Source: Musa acuminata AAA Group
Taxonomy: Eukaryota; Streptophyta; Magnoliopsida; Zingiberales; Musaceae
Reading direction: 5' to 3'
DNA length: 64,000 nucleotides
Assembly: GCF_036884655.1 (NCBI RefSeq)
Contig: NC_088340.1
Span: 2,805,001-2,869,000, forward strand
Part shown: positions 12,101-24,316 of the stretch, one piece after another
Layout of the letters: every line of letters starts with the position of its first letter
How positions within the stretch are numbered: position 1 is the stretch's first letter
Program-made: the position numbers and the translations under genes
Notes under the pieces: generated by a model
The model's input: only the letters and a program-made list of their open reading frames with translations
What the model was told of the DNA's origin: nothing
Databases searched by the model: none

Positions 12101-15100
12101 GGTTGACATGGAAATGAAAAGTTTTTCTTGTAACTGTAATTTTGTATTTTAAGTTATTTTATAATTAAGTTTTTAGAATACTTAGTTCTCTGTTCTTCCA
12201 CTATATTAATCTAAAGTGTAGATATCTTATTATGAAGATGTATTCTTTTTTTTTTGGGTGGTAAAGACAAGACATACTTGAACTTCTTTGGCAGGTTTGC
12301 CTATGTAATTATGCAGAGTCTTATAAAACTAAATTTGTAGAAGTGACTATGTTTGTACTTTGCCGATGGGGTTATTATAACATTGGTCCTGCTACTATTT
12401 TTTACTTTTCTTCTTCTGCTAAATCACTTCGCTGATGAAATCATATAGGTGATGATGTTAAGACTTAAAGAATTGACTAAAAGAATGCCGATGGGGTTAT
12501 TATAACATGGCACATTGGTCCTGCTACTATTTTTTACTTTTCTTCTTCTGCTAAATCACTTAGCTGATGAAATCATATAGGTGATGATGCTAAGACTTAA
12601 ATAATTGACTTAAAGAATTGCCCCAGTTCATCTACCATTATTGTTCAATTGTTGTCAGCTTTTCTGGTTATTGTTTTTCAAATGCCACTAGGTTTCTTTT
12701 GGCAGCCATGGACCGTTAGCTGCTACATAAATCCAATTCTATTGTTCCCCACAGTTACCAGAGGTGATTGGCAAAATGTGCTGCTGTAGATTTTCGTTTG
12801 AAAACTTAGTATTGACAACAACTCCACCTAAATTCTTAATGTGATGATTGTGCAAAGCTTCAAAGAAGATGATTGACTCCACCATGCTTCTCTTCCGTTG
12901 TTCAGATTCTCCTGGAGTACTGTTCCAAACATTAGCAATTGCCAGTTCATCTCATGAAATGACTGGTCTGGAATTGCATTTAGCATCTTAACTAAGCTCA
13001 TTTTAATTTTGCTAAGAATTGAAAGTTTATCTTGTATGATATGGTACCGAAGTTAATTTATATGAAGCAAGCACTTGTACTGCCTGATTTCATTCAATAC
13101 AAATAAAAGAATAATACTGATCAGTTATGTACCATATGGTCCATACCACAGTCCTTGCTCTGATTAGTGCAGCGTGCACCATAGTAACTGTTATTTGAAA
13201 CCTTAATGTAAGAAAATTCTGAGAAAAAGGAACATTTTGCAATTCTGACAACTCATATATTATCGTAGTGCAAACGAGAAGGTTTCCTTGAAAAGATCAA
13301 AAATGAAGAGGGTGAAGGATGCAATGTCTATGGTTTCTTGGAAGTCAAAAAGGTGGGTGGAAATTTTCATTTTGCCCCTGGTAAAAGCTTCCAGCAGTCA
13401 AATATGCATGTGCATGACCTGCTTCCATTCCAAAAAGAAAGTTTTAATGTAAGCAATTCTGTGTAACTCTAATTTTAATTCTTAAGCTTGTTAGGAGCTT
13501 CTTGCTGTTGGTTCTGAACTAATATCTTCATGCTAACATATTTTGCTTCCATCTTTGTAATTCCAGATTAGCCACAAAATTAACAAATTAGCTTTTGGAG
13601 AATACTTTCCTGGTGTTGTCAACCCTCTTGATGGGTAACTTCCTTCATTTTTCCAGTCGTGTAATTTTACATGCTATTGTGCAATCTCTTTTTAATTTTT
13701 TAAGATGTGATATAACATCTACATGCTTGTTGAAAATATCAGAGTTCAGTGGGTGCAACACACACCAAATGGAATGTACCAATACTTCATCAAGGTTTGT
13801 AGTATCATAATGTTTCCTATTTAAGTTCATGAGACTGCACACTCTACATCCTATTTGTCATGATGCTGTTTCACACTACTATGCCTAAATGCTTATGTGT
13901 TGTATTTTCTCATTGTAATGCTATAATACTGATGAATATTAGTTTTTACAAATTCTGGATACTAATTTCTTCTTTTGTAGGTTGTCCCTACTGTTTACAC
14001 TGACATAAATGGCCGTACTATCCAGTCCAACCAGGTAAGTTTGACTGCTTATAGCAAACATTGTATCTGCAGTTTTTTTATATCAAATGATATTTTATGA
14101 TGTTTCTGCATATTGTTGTGCAGTTTTCGGTGACAGAGCATTTCAAGAGTGATGACACTGGCCGACTACAATCTGTCCCCGGAGTGTTTTTCTTCTATGA
14201 TCTTTCCCCAATTAAGGTGACACTTCTATGCACATTACTTTATTTGTAAATTCCTGTGTCCTCAGCCATAACCACCTTTACTGCATTTATTCTTTTCCTG
14301 TAAGCTTCTCGAACAGCATGATTTATTCTGAGCCATAGTCATCAATTCACAATTTTCATATTTTTATCCAGTTTATACTGTTATATTTGATAACCATTCC
14401 ATTTTTTGTTTTTAGTTTATCTTTTTGTTCATTATTATAAGAAATGTTTTCTGTTTAATTCTGGTTTAATCCAGATTATGAGAATAACATAATATCTGTC
14501 AGCTGTTCTGAGTCTTTTTTTATCCAACAGATGATACTTTTTATAGAGTTTATCCCAACTTGTAAATCAAATGTTGAATATGTATCATGGTGAGATCTTA
14601 CAAGAATGCGCTTTACAGGTTACCTTCATGGAGGGACATGTATCTTTCTTACACTTCTTGACTAATGTTTGTGCAATTGTTGGAGGTATTACTTCCTATT
14701 ATTCTTATCATTATTATCTTCTTGGTGAAGTTTTTTCTGCAAACCAGTTAAGTCTAGTCTGATTGGTTAAATGTGGAATTACATAAGTTTTTCATGTACA
14801 ATTGAGTTTAATGAAGTTCACCTTTTGCTTGTTTATGAGTGAAAATGAATTATGATCAAGGAAATTAGGCAGTCTAGGTATGTTATCTACTAATTTTGTG
14901 TTTATAAAACACAACCAAGAAAACATGCACCGTACGAAGTGGAGCTGTTTAATACTTAATGGTGCTTTCTATTGAGGTTACACCTTCACTAAACCTAATA
15001 CCATGGTTTTACATACTGGCCCATTTTTTTAAAAAAATTATTCCCTCCATTCAAACATTACATAATGTGTACTTGACACTTAAGAAACATGAACTCCTGA

Positions 15101-15859
15101 CCTCTTAACTGTGCACACTGCGGTTTAATAGCCATTGGGGTTTCTCCTTGGAGATAAACACCGGTCCTATTAATTTTAACAAATTATTGGACCAACATGT
15201 TACTGATATATCAAGTAGAATTTTGACCTATACCATTCTGTATCACTAAAACATAATTGAAAGTAATGGAATAACAAGTGGTATCAAGTTATGTATTCTG
15301 ATTATGGTGCTTGATTGGATCAGCAAATGTTGGTAGGGACATACTGGTCCAACCAGTGTTTCAAACGATTCCTAAATAACTATATGTAACAGTCATTTTC
15401 GACACCTTTCCAGCTGCTATTACTCTATTTACACCTTCTGTGTTTGCACAAGTCATTTAGGATGGCTATGTATCCAATGTGATACGACGATCTCATGTAT
15501 GTGCCTTTAGATGTAATATATAATATTTGTTCCTTCAGCTTTTATTTATTTTATTTCTTTGAGGCAATTGCATTGATGAATTGAATTCCATGTGTTCGCT
15601 TTATTCTTTATAAACAGTTGAGTGCCCTCTTTACTGCTTGCTGGGCCAAAAAAAAAGATAAGATCTACTTATAAGCTCAGAAAGTTGTATTTTGAATATT
15701 ATGAATCTTAGACCTTCTCTAGAGATCTTCAACAACTTGAAGTTACATGTGTCTTTTCGGTTTTCAGGTATTTTTACTGTTTCTGGAATATTAGATTCAT
15801 TTATCTATCATGGTCAAAGAGCAATCAAGAAGAAGATGGAGATTGGCAAATTCAGTTGA
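6155..15859 (+). CDS. ERGIC3: ERGIC3/Erv46-like ER-Golgi cargo receptor (386 aa, 13 exons)
   Basis: Joined exons: 6155-6296, 7219-7292, 7496-7579, 7714-7794, 8615-8695, 10306-10398, 13269-13448, 13567-13634, 13743-13794, 13981-14034, 14124-14216, 14619-14685, 15768-15859. All introns are GT-AG, every phase matches and no internal stop appears. The 1161-nt sum gives 386 aa, the length I expect for the plant protein. The product is a membrane component of COPII/COPI vesicles; in yeast the Erv41-Erv46 complex retrieves and sorts cargo between ER and Golgi. A hydrophobic segment at residues about 28-46 and another at about 345-371 flank a large lumenal domain. That domain has a cysteine cluster (CGSC near exon 5, CCNSC in exon 6) and the motif HFAPGKSFQQS. 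The C-terminus is a short basic cytosolic tail ending KKKMEIGKFS. Intron 6 (10399-13268) is enlarged by a LINE tail, a MITE and a tandem duplication. Confidence 0.95.
11309..11930 (-). mobile_element. RTE-type LINE 3' end in ERGIC3 intron 6
   Basis: The plus strand begins with an ACAACAACAACAA tract and continues with the sequence order typical of the 3' tail of plant RTE LINEs read in reverse (GGCTATATGGA, GAGCTCTTGAGCTA, then a block on 'ATATGTTCATACCATTTGAAC' type text). The element therefore points along the minus strand, with its TTG-repeat tail at the left. Only the tail and a little of the 3' ORF remain. It is interrupted at 11506-11700 by a MITE. The match is from memory of the repeat family, with no search run. 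Confidence 0.7.
11506..11700. mobile_element. 195-bp hAT-type MITE with 8-bp target duplication
   Basis: The ends are CAGGGTTCG on the left and, in reverse complement, CAAGGTTTG on the right. They are flanked by a perfect 8-bp direct repeat CTACTAAT at 11498-11505 and 11701-11708. Eight-bp duplications and CA..TG ends are hAT hallmarks. The interior is rich in GGTAC/GTACC palindromes (for example GGTATGGTACATACCG), a feature shared with the end regions of the large hAT at 30.8-41.9 kb and with the element at 40470-40674. No coding capacity. It is inserted within a LINE tail, so it is the younger event. Confidence 0.85.
12361..12617. repeat. Tandem duplication of about 125 bp in ERGIC3 intron 6
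   Basis: Two near-identical copies start TGCCGATGGGGTTATTATAA at 12361 and 12486 and differ by a few substitutions and a six-base insertion (GGCACA-like) in the second copy. They lie wholly within the intron and do not alter a splice site. Confidence 0.9.
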
Positions 15860-18542
15860 TTATGTTTCTGGTGTAAACTCCAGTTCTGCTGATTAAAAGT
15901 CACAAGGGGAATTTGTTGCAGAGATCCAAGATTGTATACACCCACAGTTCCATCTACAAGTAATTGAGTTGTTTGATGGGTTAAGTTCAGGTACTTCTTT
16001 CTTTACCATCCCTCTGCACCCCAAGTGTTTTGGTGCACACAATATCACGCTGTGCTTAAAGATTCTCAACTTTGTGCGTGAACACAAGTCTGTGCTGATG
16101 AAAGACCATCTGTGGGCAGTTGAAACCAGCTTTCCTGATAATTGTGATGGAGAACTACAGATGATGTGGAGTTCATAGGAATCACAACTGATTAATTTGA
16201 CTATAATTGCTAAATCTTTTTCCTGGAATTTTATTTAGCAGCAGATAGTATCAACAAATTGTTTACAAGTGTGGTCCATGACTCTACTTGTGACGCTAGT
16301 CTGAACGAGTCACTTAAGCTGAAGACCCTTGATTCTAGTGGGACACCATTAGCTTTTGTATTTGTTTTGATAGTTTAGTGCGGTTGTTCATAAATTCAAT
16401 AGAAGAATGAAATGGATGCAGGATGTTGGAGGGTTGGCAAGGAAACCGAGTACCTGAGCTAGGTTAAATTGTGTTGTTGCAGATACTTGGATGTGGAAAT
16501 TGTGCAAATCATCATTCAATCTATTATGGAATTCCCAAAAGCTTGTGCAAGCTTATTCCTGTGACATGGCTTATGAGAGGGAATCTACCATGAGTTAAGA
16601 GTGTCTTTGAATCCAGTCTCATTCTTATCCATACTAAACTTGAACTTGGTCATGGTCCCTTAATTATGTTTGAAGTCTTACATGCCGCTGAGCCCTCCAT
16701 AAGTAAGTATCCTTAGCTGCATGTATAATTAGGGTTAGTGAATGCATCTGCATATAGGTAAGCCCTACATTCCTTCTTGTGAGTATGTGCTTCATATGCT
16801 CTTGATGTTTATTCTGATGTGAAAGGAAGAAAGTAAAAAGAGAGACATGGAATCCACAATCTCATCCTGAGTGATAATTGTCATTGTTATTTTTTGAAAT
16901 GAATATATTCTATCAATATGAAAAGCACCATATACCAAATCCATTGCTTTACTTCTCCACCTTATCTGTTCCACTGTTTAAGTCTGTTCCCCTGTTTTGA
17001 AGTATTCACATCTGTGAGTAGACATCATCAATGAGGCATATAGAAGAAAATGATAGGTTAATAGACTTTTGCTGCTTGTTTAGCAGGATGGCTCCTTTTT
17101 TTTTTTTTTTTTGTGGATTCCTGCAGGTCCAAACAATTCTTTGAAAAGCAAGGAGGATTCTTTGGATGTGCAAGGAGGGAAGAAAGACCACAGAGATATA
17201 GGCTGGGATTGGGTGGGTGGTTTTGGTGGGAACACCTTCCCAGTAAAGAATGAGGTGAGTGGGGAAGACAAGGGGGCCTGGTTGGCTCAAGATGAGCTTG
17301 TGGTCCTTTTCATCTGGACAAAGGCAAATGGATTCTAGATGCCTTTTGCACATCTTGCGTTGGATATTGTGTGTGAAGTAGCTATAGTCACAGCAATGCA
17401 GTTCAGTAATTAGGCTACAGCCTCAGTGAACACATGTACATTGGCATGGAAAGCTCAGTCCTAAAACCTAACTGAGCACATGAGGATGCAGATTACAGGA
17501 TCCTTACTGTTTGGGTACTTGTCTTAGCTTGATGAACTTGTGATATGTTGCATTGATCTGGCTATAAGCAGCTTTCCTTAGAATAGTGATGCATGTCTTA
17601 ATTCAGATGATATCAATATTTGATCCAAATTTTCTGACAGATCATTCTTGACACACAGTCATACCTCATCTTGGGACATGGAGGAGATGCACACTTTTCC
17701 ACAAGTATTGTGACAAAGCTGTGTAAAAAAAAGCATTGTTTGGTTGATCCAAGTCAGGACTTGCTCTGTTTCCCACATGTTAGGGTATCCTGATTAAGCA
17801 AACTTATCTTTAGAACACCAGGGTTAGCCATCAGCCCAAGTTGATCTCGAACACCAGTGACCAAAATTATCAAGTCTGACAAAACTATTAGGTTTATTAC
17901 TGGTGTCATCTAGTAGAGCATCTATACAATACTTGCACAGATGTCTGAAAATAAAAACTAAATCAGCAGTGACTTGTGCTACCGAGAAAATTATGGCTTG
18001 AATGAGATTGATTGCACTACAGGATCATCAATCATCATAGTACTTACTATGTTTGCACTCAAGTGCTTCCCCTTCCCCACCTTTCTTCCTCTCTCTGTCC
18101 CTATCTGCCACATTACCAGCAGGCAGGGCTTTTAATTCTGCCCTTACAATACATCTACGAACACTATTTTACATCACATTATATATCACAGAAAAAATCC
18201 TTCCCACACAACGTAGAAACCTTGACTCTCATTGTGCCTCTGATTTATCATCTGCATCACATATACAAGCAAGCTAAATTCGCAAAACTACACAAACACC
18301 TTCAAGAACTGTTTCAGTCACTGCCAACAAGACAACATTCATACTCCATGGTCATGCCAAAAAAACACACAACCAGCAAACCAGTGAGGGTCATACAGGG
18401 GGGAGCTATCAGATACACGAATGACACTTGGGACTGCCAGAGACTGCCTACAGCTGCTAAGCAAATGTCTAAAAACCCCATTTGCAACAGCCACTTGAGA
18501 CGAACACCAGTAAATAAACTAAAGCTAACCACCACAAGGATG
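15860..18542. other. Intergenic region between ERGIC3 and the ERF gene
   Basis: The two genes converge here, so the left part should carry the ERGIC3 3' UTR and the right part (about 18300-18542) the ERF 3' UTR. A homopolymer T run lies at about 17092-17111. The block just after it, 17111-17350, is relatively GC-rich and open on both strands, but I recognise no protein in it. The remainder is ordinary AT-rich DNA in which I see nothing. Confidence 0.5.
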
Positions 18543-19655
18543 CTAATTGCTGGATGAGAGGATGGAGTCCCAGTCGATCTCCCATGAAGGATACTTCCGC
18601 AACACAAAGCTCTCTGTTTCATCCCAAGGCACCTCCGTGAAGTCCAAACGCTGCATCTCGGACACCGGCGGCGACCCCAAGGAGTCTTCACCCTCCGATG
18701 AGATCTCTGTCTTGTGGTCTTCTAAGCCCAAGCAACACGGTTCATCCTTCGACATGGCATCCTCTTCGGCCATCGTAGGAGACGAATCGCCGCCGGCAAT
18801 TGCCGCATTGAACTCTGGATTAGGGGCGTCAGTGGGTAGGAGCGCTGCGCTCTGTTTCGACGAATCGGCCAAGCTGTGGCAAATAGCTTGGAGCTTGGCA
18901 TCAACAGAAGAGTGGAGGGAGCCACCGGCGGCCCGAAGGTCGGGAAAGTTGAGCCTCGCAAGGACCCCGCGGAGCCTGTAGGCCGCCTGGTCGTATGCCA
19001 GGGCCGCCTCCTTGGCGGTGTCGAAGGTCCCAAGCCAAAGTCGAGTCCGGTTCTTGGGTAGCCTGATCTCGGCCACCCACTTCCCCCAGTGGCGCTGCCT
19101 CACTCCGCGGTAGAGCTTCGTGGGCTTCGGCAGAGGTGGTGAGGCGGCGTGCTTCATGGGATGGGGCCTCGGCGCGAAAAAGCCAGCAGCTTGACGGTGG
19201 TGGCGATTCGGCGGCGATTGCCTTGCCGCAAGGAGTCTCTGGTGCTGCTGCTGGAGTTGGGTCTGAGCTTGGATCTGCTGGATTTGGGCGGGGTTGAGGT
19301 GGGTAAGCCCGGCCGAGCCGATGAGCCCCTGATCCTCTAAGTTATGGAAGCTTCGAGGGATCCTGGCGCTCGACGGCGACAGGGAGCACCCATCCACAAT
19401 GGGGTCTTGATGAAGATGGGAAGCAAAGGTGTGATTTTGATGAGAGTAATGATCAAAGGAGGGATTTTGATAAGCGTAGGATGGGGCGAAGGAAGAGTGG
19501 TAGTGGGTGATGATGGAGTTAGAGGAGGGTGGGGGTGGAGAAGAGGAGGTGGAAACACTTGTTATAAAAGGTTCGAGTGCTTTCATGAGCTCCTCATTGA
19601 AGGGGTCTGCAGGAAGGACTGACCTGCTACTGTACAAATCTATGGCTGCAGCCAT
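18543..19655 (-). CDS. RAP2.4: AP2/ERF transcription factor, DREB A-6 subgroup, RAP2.4-like (370 aa)
   Basis: Single-exon transcription factor with one AP2 domain at residues about 181-238, running from [20 protein letters not shown] to ARLNFPDL. The domain has Val at the DREB-diagnostic position of WVAEIR and Leu where ERFs have Asp, the pattern I recall for A-6 members. The N-terminus ([10 protein letters not shown], then [14 protein letters not shown]) and the C-terminal motif [12 protein letters not shown] also match RAP2.4-type proteins, which act in the nucleus in light, drought, salt and redox responses by binding DRE/GCC-like sites. A glutamine-rich stretch at about 123-140 may be an activation region. 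The frame is open 64 codons further upstream, but the methionine at 19655 starts the conserved N-terminus, and the longer version would read through the 5' UTR. The gene is intact. Confidence 0.94.
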   Translation of the reverse strand: MAAAIDLYSSRSVLPADPFNEELMKALEPFITSVSTSSSPPPPSSNSIITHYHSSFAPSYAYQNPSFDHYSHQNHTFASHLHQDPIVDGCSLSPSSARIPRSFHNLEDQGLIGSAGLTHLNPAQIQQIQAQTQLQQQHQRLLAARQSPPNRHHRQAAGFFAPRPHPMKHAASPPLPKPTKLYRGVRQRHWGKWVAEIRLPKNRTRLWLGTFDTAKEAALAYDQAAYRLRGVLARLNFPDLRAAGGSLHSSVDAKLQAICHSLADSSKQSAALLPTDAPNPEFNAAIAGGDSSPTMAEEDAMSKDEPCCLGLEDHKTEISSEGEDSLGSPPVSEMQRLDFTEVPWDETESFVLRKYPSWEIDWDSILSSSN

Positions 19656-20128
19656 GAATCTAAGCAAAGCAAGTAAGGAAAAGCAGAAATGGACAGAAGA
19701 CAAGAAGCAAGAACGAGAGGATGCTAAAACCCGACCTGGTTCTCGAGGGTCACTCGAAGAAGCAAAGAGATACAGCGATATACTATCTTTCAGGGAAGAG
19801 TAGAAGAACCTGAAGGGTATGAAAAAAGAACCCTTTTGGTTGATCAAGATTAAAAGAAAAGAAGAGATGAAAAGAAAGAAGAAAGGGCTCTGGATCTCTG
19901 CTCTGAAACCTCTGGTTTGCGGTCTTTGAGATGACAGAGGATAACAGAGAAGGATCCAGAAGAGGAGGAAGAAGAGATTAGAAATGCAAACCTTTTGCTC
20001 TTCGAAGGGGGCTCGCTCAGCCTCACCGAAGGTGGCGGAGAGGGGGTGGAGGAGGGGGAGGGGGAGACTGGGTTTGGCTTCCGGTGAAGGCCGCTCTCTT
20101 GGGGAAGAGAAGAGAGGCCGATGGCTGG

Positions 20129-20280
20129 TTTATATAAGCCTCTCAAGGGACTTTGGCTTTGTTAATCCCGTGATTAGTAGCCTTTTTAACCCCTAATTCG
20201 CCGAGAAACAGCCAATGATAAATTGCTACGTTACCGTGGGAGCGGTCGCCCCTTGTGTTAGTTGACCGGCACGTGTGATA
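20129..20280 (-). promoter_or_regulatory. ERF gene core promoter: TATA box, G-box, W-box
   Basis: On the minus strand a TATA box reads TTATATAAA at 20129-20137, which predicts a start near 20100 and a 5' UTR of about 450 nt. Upstream lie CACGTG (G-box/ABRE core) at 20270-20275, TTGACC (W-box core) at about 20262-20267, and a CCAAT at about 20211 on the plus strand. These elements fit an ABA/light/stress-responsive gene. They are seen directly, but their use is inferred. Confidence 0.6.
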
Positions 20281-20659
20281 TTACCATTGGTTGCTAGCTT
20301 TCTCACCGCTTCGTCGTCACTCGGCCCACTGTGTAGCGCTCGTCCGTAGACTTATGTCACGATTTTTATCCCGTCTGACATCCGAACTCTCCTCCCCGCT
20401 CTTCGTAAACTAAGTCGTGGAGTTAAGTCATGCTGCCAAGATTCTTTTACTAAGGAATCTTGAATAATAAAAAACTATTTTTATATATCTTATTTTGAAT
20501 CTGACTCAAATATTGGTCATCATTATTGTACGAAAATATAATTACATGTACTTGAGTTGTTTACATTACAAGATTACTTGTAAACAAATTAGTAAAACAA
20601 ACTTGAGGAAGCAAAACGAGCGGATTATGATATATTATCGTGATAATACGATACTATAA

Positions 20660-21290
20660 GATTACGTATGATTTGAAGGAGAGACGTATTGGTAAACCTT
20701 TATGTCGTGGTCGAGGAGATAGCACGGTTCGGTTCGATCCCGGATGTACAAGGTCGCCCATATGGAGATTCGAAAAGCGGAAGTGCATGTTGGGTTAGAT
20801 TGAGCTACAAGTCTTGTTGTTTGCTTCTTCGTCGTTTACCCCTACACATAGGTCAAGGTCGGGAGGAAGATTTTTCGACTTGATCCCTCCAAAGCTAAAG
20901 TTAGCGTTGAGTAGAATAAGAGTGAGTTGAATGTATGAAAAGTCCTCCTCTTGATTAAGGAGGGCTAGTTTTTATACCTGCGAGGATGAGTTAGTCGTAC
21001 GAGTCAATTAACTGCGGTCGACTCCTCGAGAGATTGGCTTAAGCTTCTGTGCGAGCGTCGATCGACCTACGCAGATCGGTGCTACATGGCGTTACTCCGA
21101 GCTTTACGGGACGACTATACCACAATGATGTCGTTTGTCCGGAGGGGGCAACAAGTGACTGCCTGTCATGTGTATATTATGCGCCACATTATACTTGAAG
21201 TTTCACGTCTGTATTATCGTGTCTGCTTGCCTGATCCACGTGGACGATACTAAAAATATACCTCATTTAAGACGCAACATTGAATGAGTG
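20660..21290 (-). mobile_element. Probable solo LTR of a retrotransposon
   Basis: Read on the minus strand, this segment has the architecture of a plant LTR. A CACGTGGATCAGGC-type U3 is followed by GGTATAAAAACTAG (TATA at about 20969-20978) and then a transcribed region running to about 20680. No internal gag/pol sequence adjoins it on either side, so a solo LTR is the simplest reading. The right end looks like ...ACGCAACA at about 21280. I could not find a matching target duplication, so both borders are approximate. Confidence 0.4.
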
Positions 21291-24170
21291 GTGGTGACGG
21301 TGGTGAGTCAATTATTGGTAATAGAGACGGAAGAATTATATGCCTTGGGAGGCATCCTCGGTGAAGCTGACGTGTGTGGATGCAATCTTAGAAGCTGATG
21401 GCTGTGGAAACATTTTAGCCAGACGTTCTGAAGATTGAAAAGCAATGCAATCATGTTCGTTCAACATGGCATCGAATTAATTGATGGCTAAAACTTGTTC
21501 GATTGTTCTTGAATCATAGCATTAGTTTCTAAGATATGCTATGTTTCCTTGAGATGTTGATGAAATCATGTTAAATGTCATCCTAAACAACATCTGATTC
21601 CATATACTTGTGATAACGAGTGCATGTCTTCCCCTATGCAATTGATCACACACTTCTCCATCTGCAGGTCAAAGTTGAACTCAAATTCTTCACTCAATGA
21701 CTAGTGGAATCAAGAACATGATAAGAATCTGAGCTAGGAATGACAGGTTTTCCTGCCAAGAATAATGATCTTTCGGGAGAGATGGCTCCAAGGGCTTGAA
21801 ACAGATATGCTAACAACATACATACATATACATCATTGTCACTGAGAATGACCACCACTTATTTCATTCATGTCATTGTTTAATCTAAACCCTGCGGCAT
21901 GCATTCTCGTCGATGTGAGGATGAGATCTCATCGCAGTGCATGTATCTTTGACTGCCCATCTGAGCTGCCACAGTTTCCTATCCTAAAAGGATATATTAT
22001 TCCCAGTCTTGATTTCTTTTCTTTGATCTATTTAATGCAGCTGAGAGAGAGAGAGAGAGGATGAAACCTTCCTGAGGAGAAGCTTAAAACCTACTGTGCT
22101 TCATGAACTTACAGTCTTAACAAAACTAGGAACCTACATGGATTCCTCTATTCGATCAATTGTTCACCAAGATCACTAGCATGCGCATGCATCTCCTGAG
22201 AAACAAGACAAAGAGTGATACCTGCAACTGCAAGTCAGTATCGACCTAGCAGGGTAGGTCGATCGATTAATCAAGCCTCTTTGTTTTAGGTGATGGATGA
22301 GCAATTCAACTGCATGAGAACAAAGAGAAGCGTATCTTACATCAACTGCTTTGTTAGGTTCAACTTTAAGAAATATGTGCCAAACTTACCTGCCTTTCTT
22401 GATTCTTGTCTCACTCGCCTGCACGACTCATCGACATGCGAAGAGACAAGGAGGATGGAAGCAGGATTCATCTGTTGCCTCTTTCCACAGATTCTTTCTT
22501 TTGATGCAAGGTGAGCTTTTGCTGTAGAATCAACTATTTCACGTCGATACTTCTCGTCTCTTGATGGGTTCGTATCACTGTAGCTCCACCGCAGGACTGC
22601 TCCATGATCTTCTCGGATCACATCCGAGTCTATATAGTTTCAGTAACAGTAGGTTTCCGATACACAGCATCTACCTTAACCACGGTGAAGAGTATAAGAA
22701 CCAGAGTTAGTGGGAGGAGCAGGTGGAGGTAGGCAGGTTAACCAGGGTTGGGAAGCATCATGAGCTCGGGTCATTGGTCAAAACTGAGTGGGACCTCCTT
22801 ACCATGCTTCGTGGCCTTCGATTTCAGCAGCACATGCAGATCATGTACGGACATTGGTTCCTTCCTTCACCACTGACCTAATTTAAGAAAGGCAATGATG
22901 CATATCGGAAGTCATCTTCTTTTATTCCGTGCATCGCCTGTTCTATTTTTCTGTGTTCTTCGTTGTTCTCGTGGGACCTACTTGTTGTTCTTTTTCTTCT
23001 TTAGGAACTGAGAATGCAAAGTGCTCCATTACATTATTCCGCTTTTTTGTTTAAGAGAATATCTTGGTTGATCTCAGTACTTCTAGAAAAAGGCCCGCCC
23101 TCACCTTCAAACTTGCTAGTGAAAGGCTAAAAAACACAGGAGAAGATCCATTGGAAGCCAAAACCAGGACAAATCCAACCTGCAGCAGATCATATATGAA
23201 CTTGCTTTTGAAGATCATGCTGGCAGCACATCAGCTCCATGCACATGTTTGCATTTCTTTTCACGGTCAAATCTGTCTCTTATACATCCCAAGAAAAAGG
23301 AAAGAAAGACAAGTACAGTAAAAGCACTTTGCAGTTTCCTCTCTTTCTAAGATCCACCTTGGAGAAGACCTTTTGGTGTGATCTCCATGGCCAAAAGCTT
23401 CAGCAATGCAGATTACCTTAATGTACACTTCACTCGTTGCCTCTGCGTTTTACTCGACAAGAACTGGAGCTGACGCAGCTCTCAAAGCGTCAGCTTGTCC
23501 TATTCGCTCATGTTGCTTCTTTCCTGTCCGAGTACCGTGTGGATCATCTGGAGTGGGAGACAAACAAAGAGTCATCTTGTTGAGTGTTTGCTATCGTTCT
23601 CAGGTAGTAGCTGAGTCACTGCCTCGCAATGGTCAGGTAGATCCAGCTCATGTGGGACCAACATGCATGATATGTGACTTGTAGAGGACCAAGGTTGGAT
23701 CAAGTCAGAGGCTTCATATGAGATATGCATTTATCCTTGAGTTTTATTTGCAGCATTTGAGTTGGTTTATATATATAATGTAAAATCAGAAGGATCATAT
23801 GTGAATGATGTCAATGAGTTGATTAAATTGGTGATTGATTACAAGGAATAGCTCATAATTGCTCACATATATAGGTGAGCAATTTTGATTATCTGATACA
23901 TAATTATATGATTCATTGAACACCATGGCAGTTTGTGAACTATTCCTACTAGAAATGTTATGCTTGGCAAATGATGAAACAAGATTATCTTATGTGTGAC
24001 ATGCTATGATAGGGCACAATCCAATTGTTGCATTCCACTCCAAAACTAGTAGTTGTAGGTTTCATTTGGATCATTTTCTGTATGTCACTTGCTTTTAGCC
24101 AAGTTCTCTTTTACAATTGTAATACTTGAAAACTGAAGCATGCAAACCAGAGGAAAGTTGCTGTTGACAA
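21291..24170. other. Gene-free region upstream of the ERF gene
   Basis: Only short ORFs without family signatures are present. Visible structure is limited to a (GA)n run at about 22043-22060, the MIR167-like hairpin at 23176-23240 and a perfect 9-bp inverted repeat (AGCTGACGC / GCGTCAGCT) with a 10-nt loop at 23468-23495. Its intermediate GC content differs from the AT-rich transposon-derived stretches elsewhere in the window. Confidence 0.4.
23176..23240 (-). ncRNA. MIR167-like hairpin (degenerate or variant)
   Basis: On the minus strand, 23212-23227 reads GCTGCCAGCATGATCT, identical to positions 5-20 of the canonical plant miR167 (recalled as UGAAGCUGCCAGCAUGAUCU). The four 5' bases UGAA are replaced by TGATGT, a net two-base insertion. 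About 21 nt further on, GATCTGCTGCAG pairs with CTGCCAGCATGATC, giving 12 base pairs with two single-base bulges. That is arm order 5p-loop-3p as in MIR167 precursors. Pairing around the 5' end of the mature arm is poor. miR167 normally represses ARF6/ARF8. I judge this to be a decayed or lineage-specific MIR167 copy; it could instead be a chance hairpin or a miR167 target read from the plus strand. Confidence 0.35.
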
Positions 24171-24316
24171 CATGTTTTGGGAACAACTTCATAGCTTACA
24201 GAACACAATAAACAATCACAGAGAATACATGACCCATAGCTTAGAGAACACATGTTTTGGGAACAACTTGATAGCTTAGAGAACACAAAAAACAATCACA
24301 GAGAATACATGACTCA
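24171..24316. repeat. Tandem duplication of about 81 bp
   Basis: ATGTTTTGGGAACAACTT begins near-identical copies at about 24171 and 24252, each continuing to AACAATCACAGAGAATACATGA. It lies in intergenic DNA with no link to a gene. Confidence 0.85.

Noticed and set aside
18314..18691. Minus-strand 125-codon ORF downstream of the ERF stop
   Set aside because: Overlaps the ERF C-terminus in another frame and extends into its 3' UTR; no recognisable family.
20700..20760. tRNA-like GGTTCGATCCC word
   Set aside because: It resembles a B box, but no A box, acceptor stem or cloverleaf can be formed around it; it lies in the probable solo LTR.
22337..22621. 94-codon minus-strand ORF
   Set aside because: No family resemblance and no promoter or splice context; consistent with chance.
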